Below the pieces are notes generated by a model. It had not been told where the DNA came from. It worked only from the letters and a program-made list of their open reading frames with translations, and made no database searches. 64,000 nt of DNA from VFKU01 sp964620045 (lineage in GTDB: Bacteria > Hydrogenedentota > Hydrogenedentia > Hydrogenedentales > GCA-2746185), in the NCBI GenBank assembly GCA_964620045.1, contig CAZUJL010000001.1, positions 533,389 to 597,388 of the forward strand. The letters are read 5' to 3'. A program made the position numbers and the translations under genes. Positions 10,619-18,957 of the stretch are shown here, piece by piece; position 1 is the first letter of the stretch; each line of letters begins with the position of its first letter.

Positions 10619-12279
10619 GTGCGGACTCGGCCGAGGACAACCTCGCGCGCGTTATCCACTACCACGATCGCACGAAACACGACTTCAACCGTTCCGCGCG
10701 CGGGCCGGGGTATCTCGATTGGGCAAACCAGCCCGATCCGTTTCGGCGTTACGATGGCGCGCCGTTGTATTTGCTGCCGCTTGACGAAAGCGAGCCGGCG
10801 ACGCCTTACGAAAGTCTGTATGCGCGCGCTGTGAAGCCGCGCGCGCTGGACGTCCATTCGCTCGGCTGGTTTTTGGAATGTTCGCTCGGGGTATCCGCGA
10901 CAAAATCCGCGGGCGGTTCGACGTGGAAACTGCGGTGCAATCCTTCCAGCGGCAACCTCCATCCGACCGAGGGGTATGTGCTTGCGCCGGCACTTTCTGA
11001 ATTGTCAGAGACCCCCGGCGTCTATCACTACCGCGCCGACGAGCATGCCTTGGAACAACGGTGCGCATTATCCGCCGATGCCTGGAATGCTCTCGCGAAT
11101 GAGTTCCCGGCGGGCACATTTTTCGCCGGGCTAAGCTCGATTCACTGGCGCGAGGCATGGAAGTACGGCGAGCGTGCGTTCCGTTACTGCAACCACGATG
11201 TCGGCCACGCACTTGGCGCGCTGCGCTATGCCGCCGCGGCCCTTGGCTGGCGGTGCGTACTGCTGCGTGGATTGAGTGACGGCGACATCGCGTCGTTGCT
11301 GGGCCTTGCGCAGAACGACACGGCCGCGGAGCCGGAACATCCCGATCTGATGATCGCGATCGTAACCAGCGAGGACGATCATTCGACGCCTACAATGCTT
11401 GCAACCGAAACCTATACCGCTGGAAGCGACTGGCGTGGCACGCCAAATGCCCTCAGCGATGAGCATGTCGACTGGGCCGTTATCGGCGAAACGGCCGCAG
11501 CCTGCATTAAACCGCGCACCGAGACTGCACCGCACACGATAACGACCAATACGCGCGCAATCACGGCATCTCACATCACGGAGATCACCGCGGGGCGAAT
11601 CTTTCGCCAGCGGCGCAGCGCGATCGACATGGACGGAGTATCCACGCTTTCGCGCGAAGTGTTCTATACGATGCTGGAACGTGTGATGCCGCGCGATGGG
11701 CGGCCGCCTTTCGACGTGTGGAGGTACTCGCCGGAGATCCACCTTGGGCTGTTCGTGCATCGCGTCGAAAACCTTGCGCCGGGACTTTATTTCTTACTGC
11801 GCAATGCCGCACACCAAGACGCGCTCAAATCGGAAATGCGGACAGACTTCATCTGGGCCGCGCCGCAGGACTGCCCCCCACACCTTCCGCTGTATCACCT
11901 CGCCAGCGGCGACGGCCGCGGACTCGCGGCGCAGTTAAGTTGCATGCAGAGCATCGCCGGGGCCGGCGCGTTCAGCCTGGGCATGATCGCGCGTTTCGAG
12001 GCGCCATTGCGCGAACACGGCGCCTGGTTTTATCCCCGCCTCTTCTGGGAGGCCGGCCTGATCGGGCAGGCGCTGTACCTCGAGGCGGAGGCCGTCGGCC
12101 TGCGCGCCACGGGCATCGGGTGCTACTTCGACGATCCGGTGCACCGCGTCTTCGGTCTGCGCGGCCATGCGTTCCAGTCGCTATACCACTTCACAATCGG
12201 CGGGCCCGTGGACGACCCGCGCCTGACGAATCTGCCGCCGTACAGCGCTGAGCGGCGCGCGCGGCGCGGTTGGGTGTAA
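10615..12279 (+). CDS. SagB-like protein with two nitroreductase domains
   Basis: 554 residues from a GTG that overlaps the preceding stop (GTGA), implying translational coupling; the longer open frame upstream is only a shadow of the FAD gene. There are two nitroreductase-type FMN domains, about 30-260 and 300-550. NPSSGNLHPTEGY in the first and SAIDMDGVSTLSREVFY in the second are the SagB/ThcOx-type markers. Stand-alone SagB enzymes oxidise azolines in RiPP pathways, but no YcaO cyclase or precursor gene is near. The coupling to the hydroxyacid dehydrogenase suggests a redox role with it, or an unrelated FMN reductase. The family call is firm and the function unknown. Confidence 0.8.
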   Translation: MSADSAEDNLARVIHYHDRTKHDFNRSARGPGYLDWANQPDPFRRYDGAPLYLLPLDESEPATPYESLYARAVKPRALDVHSLGWFLECSLGVSATKSAGGSTWKLRCNPSSGNLHPTEGYVLAPALSELSETPGVYHYRADEHALEQRCALSADAWNALANEFPAGTFFAGLSSIHWREAWKYGERAFRYCNHDVGHALGALRYAAAALGWRCVLLRGLSDGDIASLLGLAQNDTAAEPEHPDLMIAIVTSEDDHSTPTMLATETYTAGSDWRGTPNALSDEHVDWAVIGETAAACIKPRTETAPHTITTNTRAITASHITEITAGRIFRQRRSAIDMDGVSTLSREVFYTMLERVMPRDGRPPFDVWRYSPEIHLGLFVHRVENLAPGLYFLLRNAAHQDALKSEMRTDFIWAAPQDCPPHLPLYHLASGDGRGLAAQLSCMQSIAGAGAFSLGMIARFEAPLREHGAWFYPRLFWEAGLIGQALYLEAEAVGLRATGIGCYFDDPVHRVFGLRGHAFQSLYHFTIGGPVDDPRLTNLPPYSAERRARRGWV

Positions 12280-12311
12280 AATCCCTGCGGGGAACGGGGG
12301 ACGCTCGCCGC

Positions 12312-12893
12312 ATGACGCCGGATCAACTCAATGCTTACTGGACGCGCACGTTTCCAGAGTGTCCGCCCGTCGGGTTTCTGCTCAAGCACATCTACAAAGA
12401 TCGCGTTGCGCGCTTCCGCAGCTTTGAGAATGGCAAGAAGCACGCGGCCGCCGAACCAGATTACGTCCAGGTGTGCGCGCGGCAAAACACGTTGCTCGAT
12501 CATTTGTTCGTCGGCGAGCCGCAGGTCGTGCTGATTACGACCATTCCATCGGACAACGAGATGCCACCGAAGAACGCGCCGTCGTTTCTGAACTTCGATC
12601 CGAACGGCCGCTTCGTGCACAGCCTCGGCATGCACGAATTCCAACTGGAGTTTCAAACGCCGTCGTACTGGCATTTGTTTATGAGCAGCTCGGATTTCGC
12701 GCCCGGTTGTTTCGATCCCGTCCTGCGCGCGGCCGCGGAGGACATGGCGGTCGCGGGCGTGGTCAATGTGATTTTTCTCGGGCCGTCGTCGCGCCGATTG
12801 CTGCACGTCTACCCCGGCGGCGCGGACGCCATTCTCGAAAACGATATGAAGCGCGAACAAATCCAGTCGCGCTATGCGGACTGGTCCGCCTGA
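12312..12893 (+). CDS. DUF3885-like hypothetical protein
   Basis: 193 residues from the ATG at 12312, preceded by GGGGGAC; a TTG at 12270 overlaps the previous gene and is less likely. The C-terminus (VIFLGPSSRRLLHVYPGG, then a basic/acidic stretch ending RYADW) resembles the end of DUF3885 proteins, where a display of the type FHLYDDRG...NDW is conserved. An aromatic RFRSFE segment near the start also fits. This is pattern recognition, not a search. No catalytic motif or signal peptide is seen. The gene follows the SagB-like gene after 32 nt and is convergent with the metallo-hydrolase gene. Confidence 0.5.
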   Translation: MTPDQLNAYWTRTFPECPPVGFLLKHIYKDRVARFRSFENGKKHAAAEPDYVQVCARQNTLLDHLFVGEPQVVLITTIPSDNEMPPKNAPSFLNFDPNGRFVHSLGMHEFQLEFQTPSYWHLFMSSSDFAPGCFDPVLRAAAEDMAVAGVVNVIFLGPSSRRLLHVYPGGADAILENDMKREQIQSRYADWSA

Positions 12894-12896
12894 GCC

Positions 12897-13460
12897 TTAC
12901 ACGAAGAAGGGATTGAACCGCCGCTCGACGCCGATGGTCGAGCACGGTCCGTGCCCCGGGCACACGATAGTGTCGTCCGGCAAGGTAAACAGGTTCTTGC
13001 GCACATTCTCGATTTGCCGCGCGGAGTCTTCCGGATTGGACGTGCCGCCCACCGAGCCCGCGAACAACGCATCGCCGGTGAACACAATCCCCGGGAAAAT
13101 CAGGCTCAAGGCAACCGCCGTGTGCCCGGCGGTGTCCACCGTACGCCCCGCCAACCGGCCGATCTGCACCGTATCGCCGGGTTGCGCGACCATAGCGCTC
13201 GCCACGCCACCCGGAGACGGAATCGCGCTAATCACGCGCGCGCCAAAATGTTTCGCGGCATCCGGGATGGCCTGGACATGGTCCCAATGCTCGTGCGTAA
13301 CGAAAATGGTCGTGAGTTTCAGGTTGTGACGCTCGACATACTCCGGCAGGCGCAGATCGAAATCGCCGCAATCCACCAGCAGGGCCTCCCGCGTATCGGG
13401 GCAGGCGTAGATAAACGAATTTACTTCGATCGGATTGAGCCGGAAGTGGCCGAGCATCAT
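12897..13460 (-). CDS. Metallo-beta-lactamase-fold hydrolase (glyoxalase II-like)
   Basis: 187 residues. The zinc motif THEHWDH gives the HxHxDH signature, followed by GHTAVAL, GDALF and PGHGP with the remaining ligands. It is short and compact like GloC-type hydroxyacylglutathione/thioester hydrolases. No signal peptide. The start ATG overlaps the stop of the pentapeptide gene (ATGA), so it is the last gene of a coupled three-gene operon. The true substrate is unknown. Confidence 0.85.
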   Translation of the reverse strand: MMLGHFRLNPIEVNSFIYACPDTREALLVDCGDFDLRLPEYVERHNLKLTTIFVTHEHWDHVQAIPDAAKHFGARVISAIPSPGGVASAMVAQPGDTVQIGRLAGRTVDTAGHTAVALSLIFPGIVFTGDALFAGSVGGTSNPEDSARQIENVRKNLFTLPDDTIVCPGHGPCSTIGVERRFNPFFV

Positions 13461-13951
13461 TGCTTGATCCCGTCCAGCTTCGCGTTCTCCACGTTCGGCT
13501 TTCCCGAAACGTCGCGCAAGTCCGCGCCGGTCAGGTTCGCGCGCCGCATGATCGCGCGATCGAGATTCGCCTCCCGGAAGTCCGCACCCTGAAAGTCCGC
13601 GTTGCCGGGCCGCGCGTAGTACAAATTCGCGCGGCGAAAATCGGCGCCGTGTGCGCGTGTCCCCACCAGATTGCAGCGGCTCAATTCCGCATCGGCGAAC
13701 ACGGCCCCATCCGCAATCGCGCCGCCCAGCACGGCGAATTCGAGGTTGGCGCCGGTGAAATCCGCGCCGGCGCAGTCGGCCCCATCCAGAAAACACCCAA
13801 ACAAATTCGCGCCGCGAAACACCGCGCCGGCCAGCGACATGCCGGACAGCCGCGCATGGCGCAGATCCGCGCCGGAAAAATCAGCACCGGAAAGATCGTG
13901 GCCGCGCAGGTCTCGTCCGCGCAGATCTTCATTGGCAAACGACGCCGACAT
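13457..13951 (-). CDS. Pentapeptide-repeat protein
   Basis: 164 residues made almost wholly of A(D/N)Lxx-type pentapeptides (DLRGRDLRGHDLSGADFSGA and so on), from about residue 8 to 155, which would form a right-handed quadrilateral beta-helix. The ATG at 13951 overlaps the stop of the upstream gene by one base (TGATG); an in-frame upstream extension is rejected because of this coupling. Some pentapeptide proteins mimic DNA and protect gyrase (Qnr/MfpA), but most have no known role. The position between an unknown protein and a hydrolase does not settle it. Confidence 0.8.
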   Translation of the reverse strand: MSASFANEDLRGRDLRGHDLSGADFSGADLRHARLSGMSLAGAVFRGANLFGCFLDGADCAGADFTGANLEFAVLGGAIADGAVFADAELSRCNLVGTRAHGADFRRANLYYARPGNADFQGADFREANLDRAIMRRANLTGADLRDVSGKPNVENAKLDGIKQ

Positions 13952-14577
13952 CAATGCACGTCCTGCTTGGACAATTTCGCTTCGGCCCAGTCGGCATAAA
14001 ACGCGACTTCCTTGATACAGGCGCGAAATTCCGCCGGCGTGGCCTTCTGCGCGCGCAAGGAATGCACCAGCTCGAACCACGCCTGGCCGTCCTCATCGAC
14101 AATCGCGAAGCTGGAATGCGGCAGGCGTTCGTTGGTGCGTAGCGCCCATTCAAAATGTTTCGCATCCACCGGGCCGCAACGGCTGCGCACACGGATCGTC
14201 TGCGCGCCGGCCTCGGAGGTGCCGTGCGAGGCAAATACCTTCTGCGTGCGCCCGTCCTTCAGCGTGACGATGATTTCGTAGCCGCCGTCGGCCGCGCGCG
14301 CACTGCGTTTGCCCGGCCGTTCGATGGCCCGCACGAGTTCATCCAGCGTGAGCAATGCTTCCTTGCTGGTGCGCCCGGCATCGCGCCAGGTGGCATCGCC
14401 GAGCGCCCGCTGCACCGCGGCGCGCACATCGGTGTCCGTATCCTCGGCAAACATCGCCAGGGCACCGCGCGCACGCGAGACGACCTTGCCCAGAAAATCG
14501 GCCGCGTCGCGCCGGGTCACCCAAGTGCCGCCGCGGTTCGACAGTTGCGCCACCGCGCGATCGAGATCGTCTGCCAT
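13951..14577 (-). CDS. Hypothetical protein with possible HEAT-like N-terminus
   Basis: 208 residues. The ATG at 14577 is chosen because GGAGGAGGTG lies directly before it; a -10-like TACAAT (14605-14600) is further upstream. The N-terminal 60 residues (DAADFLGKVVSRARGALAMF, then DTDTDVRAAVQRALGDA) look like one or two HEAT-type helical pairs. The rest is mixed, with a strand-rich middle (GYEIIVTLKDGRTQKVF) and a helical end with several aromatic residues, vaguely like YbjN/chaperone folds. It is the first gene of the coupled operon. I do not recognise the family. Confidence 0.6.
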   Translation of the reverse strand: MADDLDRAVAQLSNRGGTWVTRRDAADFLGKVVSRARGALAMFAEDTDTDVRAAVQRALGDATWRDAGRTSKEALLTLDELVRAIERPGKRSARAADGGYEIIVTLKDGRTQKVFASHGTSEAGAQTIRVRSRCGPVDAKHFEWALRTNERLPHSSFAIVDEDGQAWFELVHSLRAQKATPAEFRACIKEVAFYADWAEAKLSKQDVH

Positions 14578-14650
14578 GCGCACCTCCTCCGGACCGGCCA
14601 TTGTAGCGAACCCGCCCCCTTCATATACCACGTATTCGGGCGGCGTATTC

Positions 14651-14680
14651 TTGACCCATCGCGAAGGCGCGCCCTATCAT
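14651..14680 (+). promoter_or_regulatory. folD promoter
   Basis: TTGACC at 14651-14656, an 18-nt spacer and TATCAT at 14675-14680. The -10 covers the ATG at 14679, so transcription should start near 14687 and translation at the ATG at 14706. Confidence 0.6.
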
Positions 14681-14705
14681 GCCCGCTCAAACTCCGGGGG
14701 CGCGC

Positions 14706-15599
14706 ATGGCGAAAATCATTGACGGCAACAAAGTGGCGGACGCGATCCGCGCGGGGATTGCCGCGGACATTCAGGCGCTGGCCAAGCGCGGCATTCAGCC
14801 GGGGCTCGCGGTCGTGCTCGTGGGCGAGGACCCGGCCAGCCAGGTGTACGTGCGCATGAAGCGCAAAGAGTGCGCGGAACTCGGCATGCTCTCCGTCGAT
14901 CACACGCTGCCCGCGTCGACCTCTGAAAAGAAACTACTCGCGCTGATCGACAAGCTCAACGCAGATCCCAAAGTGCACGGCATTCTCGTGCAGCTTCCGT
15001 TGCCGAAACAGATCGACGAAGGCAAAGTGATCAACGCCATTTCGCCCGAGAAGGATGTGGATGGATTTCATCCGGTGAACGTCGGGCGGATGCTCGCGGG
15101 CGAGCCGGGATTCCTGCCGTGCACGCCGGCGGGCTGCCAGCAGTTGCTGCTGCATTATGGTTACGACCCCGCGGGCAAACACGTCGTCGTGCTGGGCCGC
15201 TCAAATATCGTGGGCAAGCCGGCGGCCGCGATTCTGATGCAGAAGGCGGCCGGCGCGAATGCGACCGTCACCGTCTGCCATTCGCGCACGAAAAATATCG
15301 CCAAGTACACCCGCGAGGCGGACATCCTCATCGCCGCGATGGGCTCGGCCAGGTTCGTGAAGGCCTCGATGGTGAAAAAAGGTGTGATTGTGATCGACGT
15401 GGGCACGAATCGCGTCGAGGACGCGACCAAGAAATCAGGATTCCGACTCGTCGGCGACGTCGATTACGATGCGGTCTCGAAGAAAGCCAAAGCCATCACA
15501 CCGGTGCCGGGCGGTGTCGGCCCGATGACGCGCGTGATGCTGATGAAAAACACCGTGGAAGCGGCGAAGCGCACGGATTCCAAGGGCAAGCGCCGCTAG
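14706..15599 (+). CDS. folD: Bifunctional methylenetetrahydrofolate dehydrogenase/cyclohydrolase
   Basis: 297 residues from the ATG at 14706. That start is preferred over 14679 because the promoter -10 overlaps 14679, CCGGGGG precedes 14706, and the protein then begins MAKIIDG like its relatives. FolD interconverts 5,10-methylene-, methenyl- and 10-formyl-THF in one-carbon metabolism. Tyr48 and Lys52 (YVRMK) are the catalytic pair, followed by GILVQLPLP, KDVDGFHPVN and GRSNIVGKPAA for NADP binding. The stop overlaps the convergent membrane-protein gene by 4 nt. Confidence 0.95.
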   Translation: MAKIIDGNKVADAIRAGIAADIQALAKRGIQPGLAVVLVGEDPASQVYVRMKRKECAELGMLSVDHTLPASTSEKKLLALIDKLNADPKVHGILVQLPLPKQIDEGKVINAISPEKDVDGFHPVNVGRMLAGEPGFLPCTPAGCQQLLLHYGYDPAGKHVVVLGRSNIVGKPAAAILMQKAAGANATVTVCHSRTKNIAKYTREADILIAAMGSARFVKASMVKKGVIVIDVGTNRVEDATKKSGFRLVGDVDYDAVSKKAKAITPVPGGVGPMTRVMLMKNTVEAAKRTDSKGKRR

Positions 15600-16045
15600 T
15601 TGTCGCCGGGCGGAAATTCACGCATCAAGCCCGCCACACTGTATGCGAGCATTCCGCCCGCCAGTGCGGGGATCATCTCTGCGATATAGATCGCAAATTC
15701 AAACGGCCACAAATTGTGGGAACCTGGATTAACCATCATGTCCACAATCGCGATGACAAAGAATGACGCCATCGTGGCGCAACATTTGAGCGGCCAGTAA
15801 CGCGGCGATTTCCACCCAATCAACATGCCAATGCCAAACAGCACGATCAGCGTCCAATACGTCTGCTTGTCGATCGCAAACTCAACGGCACCGAAGAAAT
15901 CGAACGGGGCCACTTCGCGGCTTTGCATATAGGGCGGCACCAGCAGGGCCAGGAAACCCAGGAACGCGGCAAACATGAACCAGAACACGGTGGTTCGCCG
16001 ACTCTCGACTACCGGAGCGTCATTTTCTTCTAGATCGTCAGACAT
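15596..16045 (-). CDS. Small four-helix integral membrane protein, unknown
   Basis: 149 residues with a short acidic cytoplasmic head (MSDDLEENDAP) and four predicted membrane helices at about 18-40, 62-80, 84-107 and 117-140. No motif is recognised. It lies 23 nt downstream of the UDP-sugar dehydrogenase gene on the same strand and may share its transcript. The 3' end overlaps folD by 4 nt tail to tail. Confidence 0.65.
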   Translation of the reverse strand: MSDDLEENDAPVVESRRTTVFWFMFAAFLGFLALLVPPYMQSREVAPFDFFGAVEFAIDKQTYWTLIVLFGIGMLIGWKSPRYWPLKCCATMASFFVIAIVDMMVNPGSHNLWPFEFAIYIAEMIPALAGGMLAYSVAGLMREFPPGDN

Positions 16046-16068
16046 CGGTCAACACCGCGCCGGCGAAA

Positions 16069-17388
16069 CTACGCCTTGAATATTTTGTCCCGCCCGTCGC
16101 GCACATCCTTGGTCGCGTTGCGCGTATCGAGCACGAGTGTCGCGTGCTTCACGATGAAGGGATAATCGAATTTGTCGTGCGCGGTGACGATGAGCACGGC
16201 ATCAAAAGAACCCACCGTTTTCTCGTCGAGCGTCACGGATTTCAGACCGAGATCGTATTTGCGCATGCGCGGCAGTGTGGGCACGAAGGGATCGCTATAC
16301 GCCACCTCGGCGCCGCGCTCCTGCAGCAATTCGATCAGGGTCAGCGCGGGAGACTCGCGCGGATCGCCGACGTTCGGCTTATACGCGACGCCCAGCACCA
16401 GCACGCGCGCGCCCTTCAGCGCGCGGCCGCGATCGTTCAGCAGGTGCATCAACACGCCGACCACGTGCGCGGGCATGGCAGTATTGATCTCGCCGGCCAG
16501 CTCGATGAACCGCGTCGATACGCCGTATTCGCGCGCCTTCCAGGTGAGGTAGAAGGGATCGATGGGGATGCAGTGGCCGCCCAGGCCCGGGCCGGGATAA
16601 AACGGCATGAAACCAAAGGGTTTCGTCTTCGCGGCTTCAATCACTTCCCAGATGTCGATGTCCATCTTCGTGTAAATGAGTTTCAACTCATTCACGAGCG
16701 CGATATTCACGCCGCGAAAAATATTTTCAAGCAGCTTCACCGCCTCGGCCGTGCGCGCGTTCGACACGCGAATGGTGGACACCACCACGCCGCGGTACAA
16801 AGCATCGGCAGCGTCGAGCGCCTCGGGCGTGCATCCACCGACGACCTTGGGGATCTTTCCGGTGGAAAAATCGGCGTTGCCGGGGTCTTCGCGCTCGGGC
16901 GAGTACGCGAGCAGGAAATCCTTACCGGCGCGCAGGCCGCCCTTTTCGAGTTCGGGCTGTAGGATTTCTTCCGTCGTGCCGGGATAAGTGGTGGACTCCA
17001 GCACAACGATCTGCCCCGCGCGCAGGTGCGGCGCGAGCGATTTGCCGGTGTTCACAATGAAGGAGAGGTCCGGCTCGTGGTGCTCGGCCAGCGGCGTCGG
17101 CACACAAATCAGGATCGCGTCGGCTTCCTTCGTGCGCGCGAAATCCGCCGTCGCCTCGAACTTGCCGCTGCCGCGCAGTTGCTTCACTTCGGCGGCCGGG
17201 ATGTGCCCGATATAACTCTCGCCACGGTTCAGCGATTCGGCCTTCTTGGGATCGATGTCGAAGCCGAGCACGCGAAATCCGGCGCGGGCGAACGTCATGG
17301 CGAGTGGCAGGCCGACATAGCCCAAGCCCACAATTCCCACAACGGCCTGGCGCGATTCGATGCGCTGGATGAGCTGGGCTGGATTCAC
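16069..17388 (-). CDS. UDP-N-acetyl-hexosamine/nucleotide-sugar 6-dehydrogenase
   Basis: 439 residues starting at GTG. An N-terminal Rossmann motif GIVGLGYVGLPLA, then AYSPEREDPG, and the catalytic cysteine in GGHCIPIDPFYL identify the UDP-Glc/UDP-ManNAc dehydrogenase superfamily. The SPEREDPG and GGHCIPIDP wording fits the WbpA/WecC (UDP-HexNAc) branch better than UDP-glucose dehydrogenase. It makes a UDP-hexosaminuronic acid for capsule or O-antigen. No glycosyltransferases are in the window, so the pathway partner genes must lie elsewhere. Confidence 0.88.
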   Translation of the reverse strand: MNPAQLIQRIESRQAVVGIVGLGYVGLPLAMTFARAGFRVLGFDIDPKKAESLNRGESYIGHIPAAEVKQLRGSGKFEATADFARTKEADAILICVPTPLAEHHEPDLSFIVNTGKSLAPHLRAGQIVVLESTTYPGTTEEILQPELEKGGLRAGKDFLLAYSPEREDPGNADFSTGKIPKVVGGCTPEALDAADALYRGVVVSTIRVSNARTAEAVKLLENIFRGVNIALVNELKLIYTKMDIDIWEVIEAAKTKPFGFMPFYPGPGLGGHCIPIDPFYLTWKAREYGVSTRFIELAGEINTAMPAHVVGVLMHLLNDRGRALKGARVLVLGVAYKPNVGDPRESPALTLIELLQERGAEVAYSDPFVPTLPRMRKYDLGLKSVTLDEKTVGSFDAVLIVTAHDKFDYPFIVKHATLVLDTRNATKDVRDGRDKIFKA

Positions 17389-17455
17389 GCGCGGTTTTCC
17401 GGAATCAAACGGCCGCCATTAGACCCGAAGCGGCAGGCCGGACACAACGGGGGCA

Positions 17456-18865
17456 CTAGGCGACGATCTCGGTGATCGGCTTGCCGAGGCCATCGCGCGT
17501 AACGTAGAACGGGCGCTTCTCGATGACGTAGTTGTGCCGCGGGCTGATGCCCATGGCGCGGTAGATCGTTGCGTGCAGGTCTTCGATCACGACGCGTTTC
17601 TCCAACGTCTTGCACGGGCGCTCGTCGGCCGTTTTACCGTGGAGATACGCCTTGCGCGCGCCGCCGCCGAACATCAGCACGCAGCCGGCATCGGTGAAGT
17701 GGCGGTGCATGCCGTAGTGCTTGAGCTCGGTCATTACGTCCGGCACTTCGACCTGATCTGTTACCTTCTTGTCCGGCTTGCCCTCGGTGAGCATGTCGCG
17801 GCTGAACTCGCTGGCAAGCACGATCAACGTGCGATCGAGCAGGCCGCGTTCTTCGAGATCAAGCACCAACTGCGCGATGGGCCGATCGATACGCTGCTTC
17901 AATTCCACAAGACGTGTGTGTCCGTTCTCGTGCGTGTCCCAATGCTCGAAGGGCACATATTCCGTGGTCACTTCGATGAACCGCGCGCCGTACTCCGTCA
18001 AGCGCCGCGCGAGCAGACATCCCTTGCCGAAACGGCTCGTGCCATAGGCTTCGAGCACTTCCGGTTTTTCGTCGGCCAGATCAAACGCCTTGGCCGCGTC
18101 GCTCGAGAGCAGGCGGTCGGCGCCTTCGAGCGAGTGCATCAGCGAATCGCGGTGATACTCGCTGCCGAGCTGCGCGATCGGGCTGGCGGCCACCATCTTG
18201 TTGTGCAGATCGCGGCGCCGGGCATAACGCGCGCCCGTCATGCCCGCGGGCGGGCGCACCGTCGCCTGCGCGGCGGACGGATCGGGCACGAAGAAGGGGC
18301 CGAACTCCGAACCGAGGAAACCAGCCGTGTGGAAGGCTTTTAGCTCCTCGCTCTCCCCCACGCTCAGACTCTGGCCGATATCGATAAACGCGGGCACGTC
18401 CGGATGCTTCGGTCCAAGCGTCCTGGCAATCACGGCGCCAATGTGCGGCGCGGCGACCGTAAGCGGCGGCGCATAGCCTGTGTGCCAGTTGTACTGATGG
18501 CGCGAATGCAGAATCGCGCCGAGGTCGCCGGCGGTGTACGTGCGGATCAGCGTACCGCGATCCATCACCTGGCCGATGTGTTCGAGGCCTTCGCTGAACT
18601 CGATACCGTCCACAATCGTCGGCACGGGCTTAAATGTGCTGAGCACTTCGGAGCTGGCGAGTCCGGGTTCGAACGCGCGATAGCGCTTCGGATCGAAGGT
18701 CTCGGTGTGCGCCATGCCGCCGCCCATCCAGAGGATGATGAGTGTGTCGGCGGTGGCGGCGGGAACCGGCTCGGTGTCTTCCGCGCGGCCAATGACGGGC
18801 GCGCCGGACGCGAGCGCGCCCAGCGTGGCGGCAGTCGAGTATTTCAGGAAATCGCGGCGTTTCAT
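17456..18865 (-). CDS. DUF1501 family Tat-exported protein
   Basis: 469 residues with a twin-arginine signal (MKRRDFLKYSTAATLGALAS). The fold is alkaline-phosphatase/sulfatase-like. LIILWMGGGMAHTETFDPK, LIRTYTAGDLGAILHSRHQY, HWDTHENGH and LASEFSRD are DUF1501 landmarks. In PVC-type bacteria this gene is typically next to a DUF1549/DUF1553 gene, as here (93 nt downstream of it). Activity has not been established for the family; hydrolysis of a sulfated or phosphorylated polymer is the usual speculation. Confidence 0.88.
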   Translation of the reverse strand: MKRRDFLKYSTAATLGALASGAPVIGRAEDTEPVPAATADTLIILWMGGGMAHTETFDPKRYRAFEPGLASSEVLSTFKPVPTIVDGIEFSEGLEHIGQVMDRGTLIRTYTAGDLGAILHSRHQYNWHTGYAPPLTVAAPHIGAVIARTLGPKHPDVPAFIDIGQSLSVGESEELKAFHTAGFLGSEFGPFFVPDPSAAQATVRPPAGMTGARYARRRDLHNKMVAASPIAQLGSEYHRDSLMHSLEGADRLLSSDAAKAFDLADEKPEVLEAYGTSRFGKGCLLARRLTEYGARFIEVTTEYVPFEHWDTHENGHTRLVELKQRIDRPIAQLVLDLEERGLLDRTLIVLASEFSRDMLTEGKPDKKVTDQVEVPDVMTELKHYGMHRHFTDAGCVLMFGGGARKAYLHGKTADERPCKTLEKRVVIEDLHATIYRAMGISPRHNYVIEKRPFYVTRDGLGKPITEIVA

Positions 18866-18868
18866 ATG

Positions 18869-18906
18869 TTCGTCATCGCGAGGAGCGGGGTTTGCGACGA
18901 AGCAAC
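18869..18906. repeat. Dispersed-repeat-like spacer sequence
   Basis: GTCATCGCGAGGAGCG followed by GCGACGAAGCAACCTC resembles a short intergenic repeat seen in many bacterial genomes (GTCATTGCGAGGAGC...GACGAAGCAATCTC). Only one copy is in this window, so the call rests on recalled pattern. Confidence 0.35.
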
Positions 18907-18957
18907 CTCTTCATCCAGCACCCACTCTTAAAAACCTCGCCAGCCTCCATTTAATGC

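Noticed and set aside
10615..12279. SagB-like gene as part of a RiPP cluster
   Set aside because: No YcaO cyclase, precursor peptide, transporter or peptidase of that kind is adjacent.
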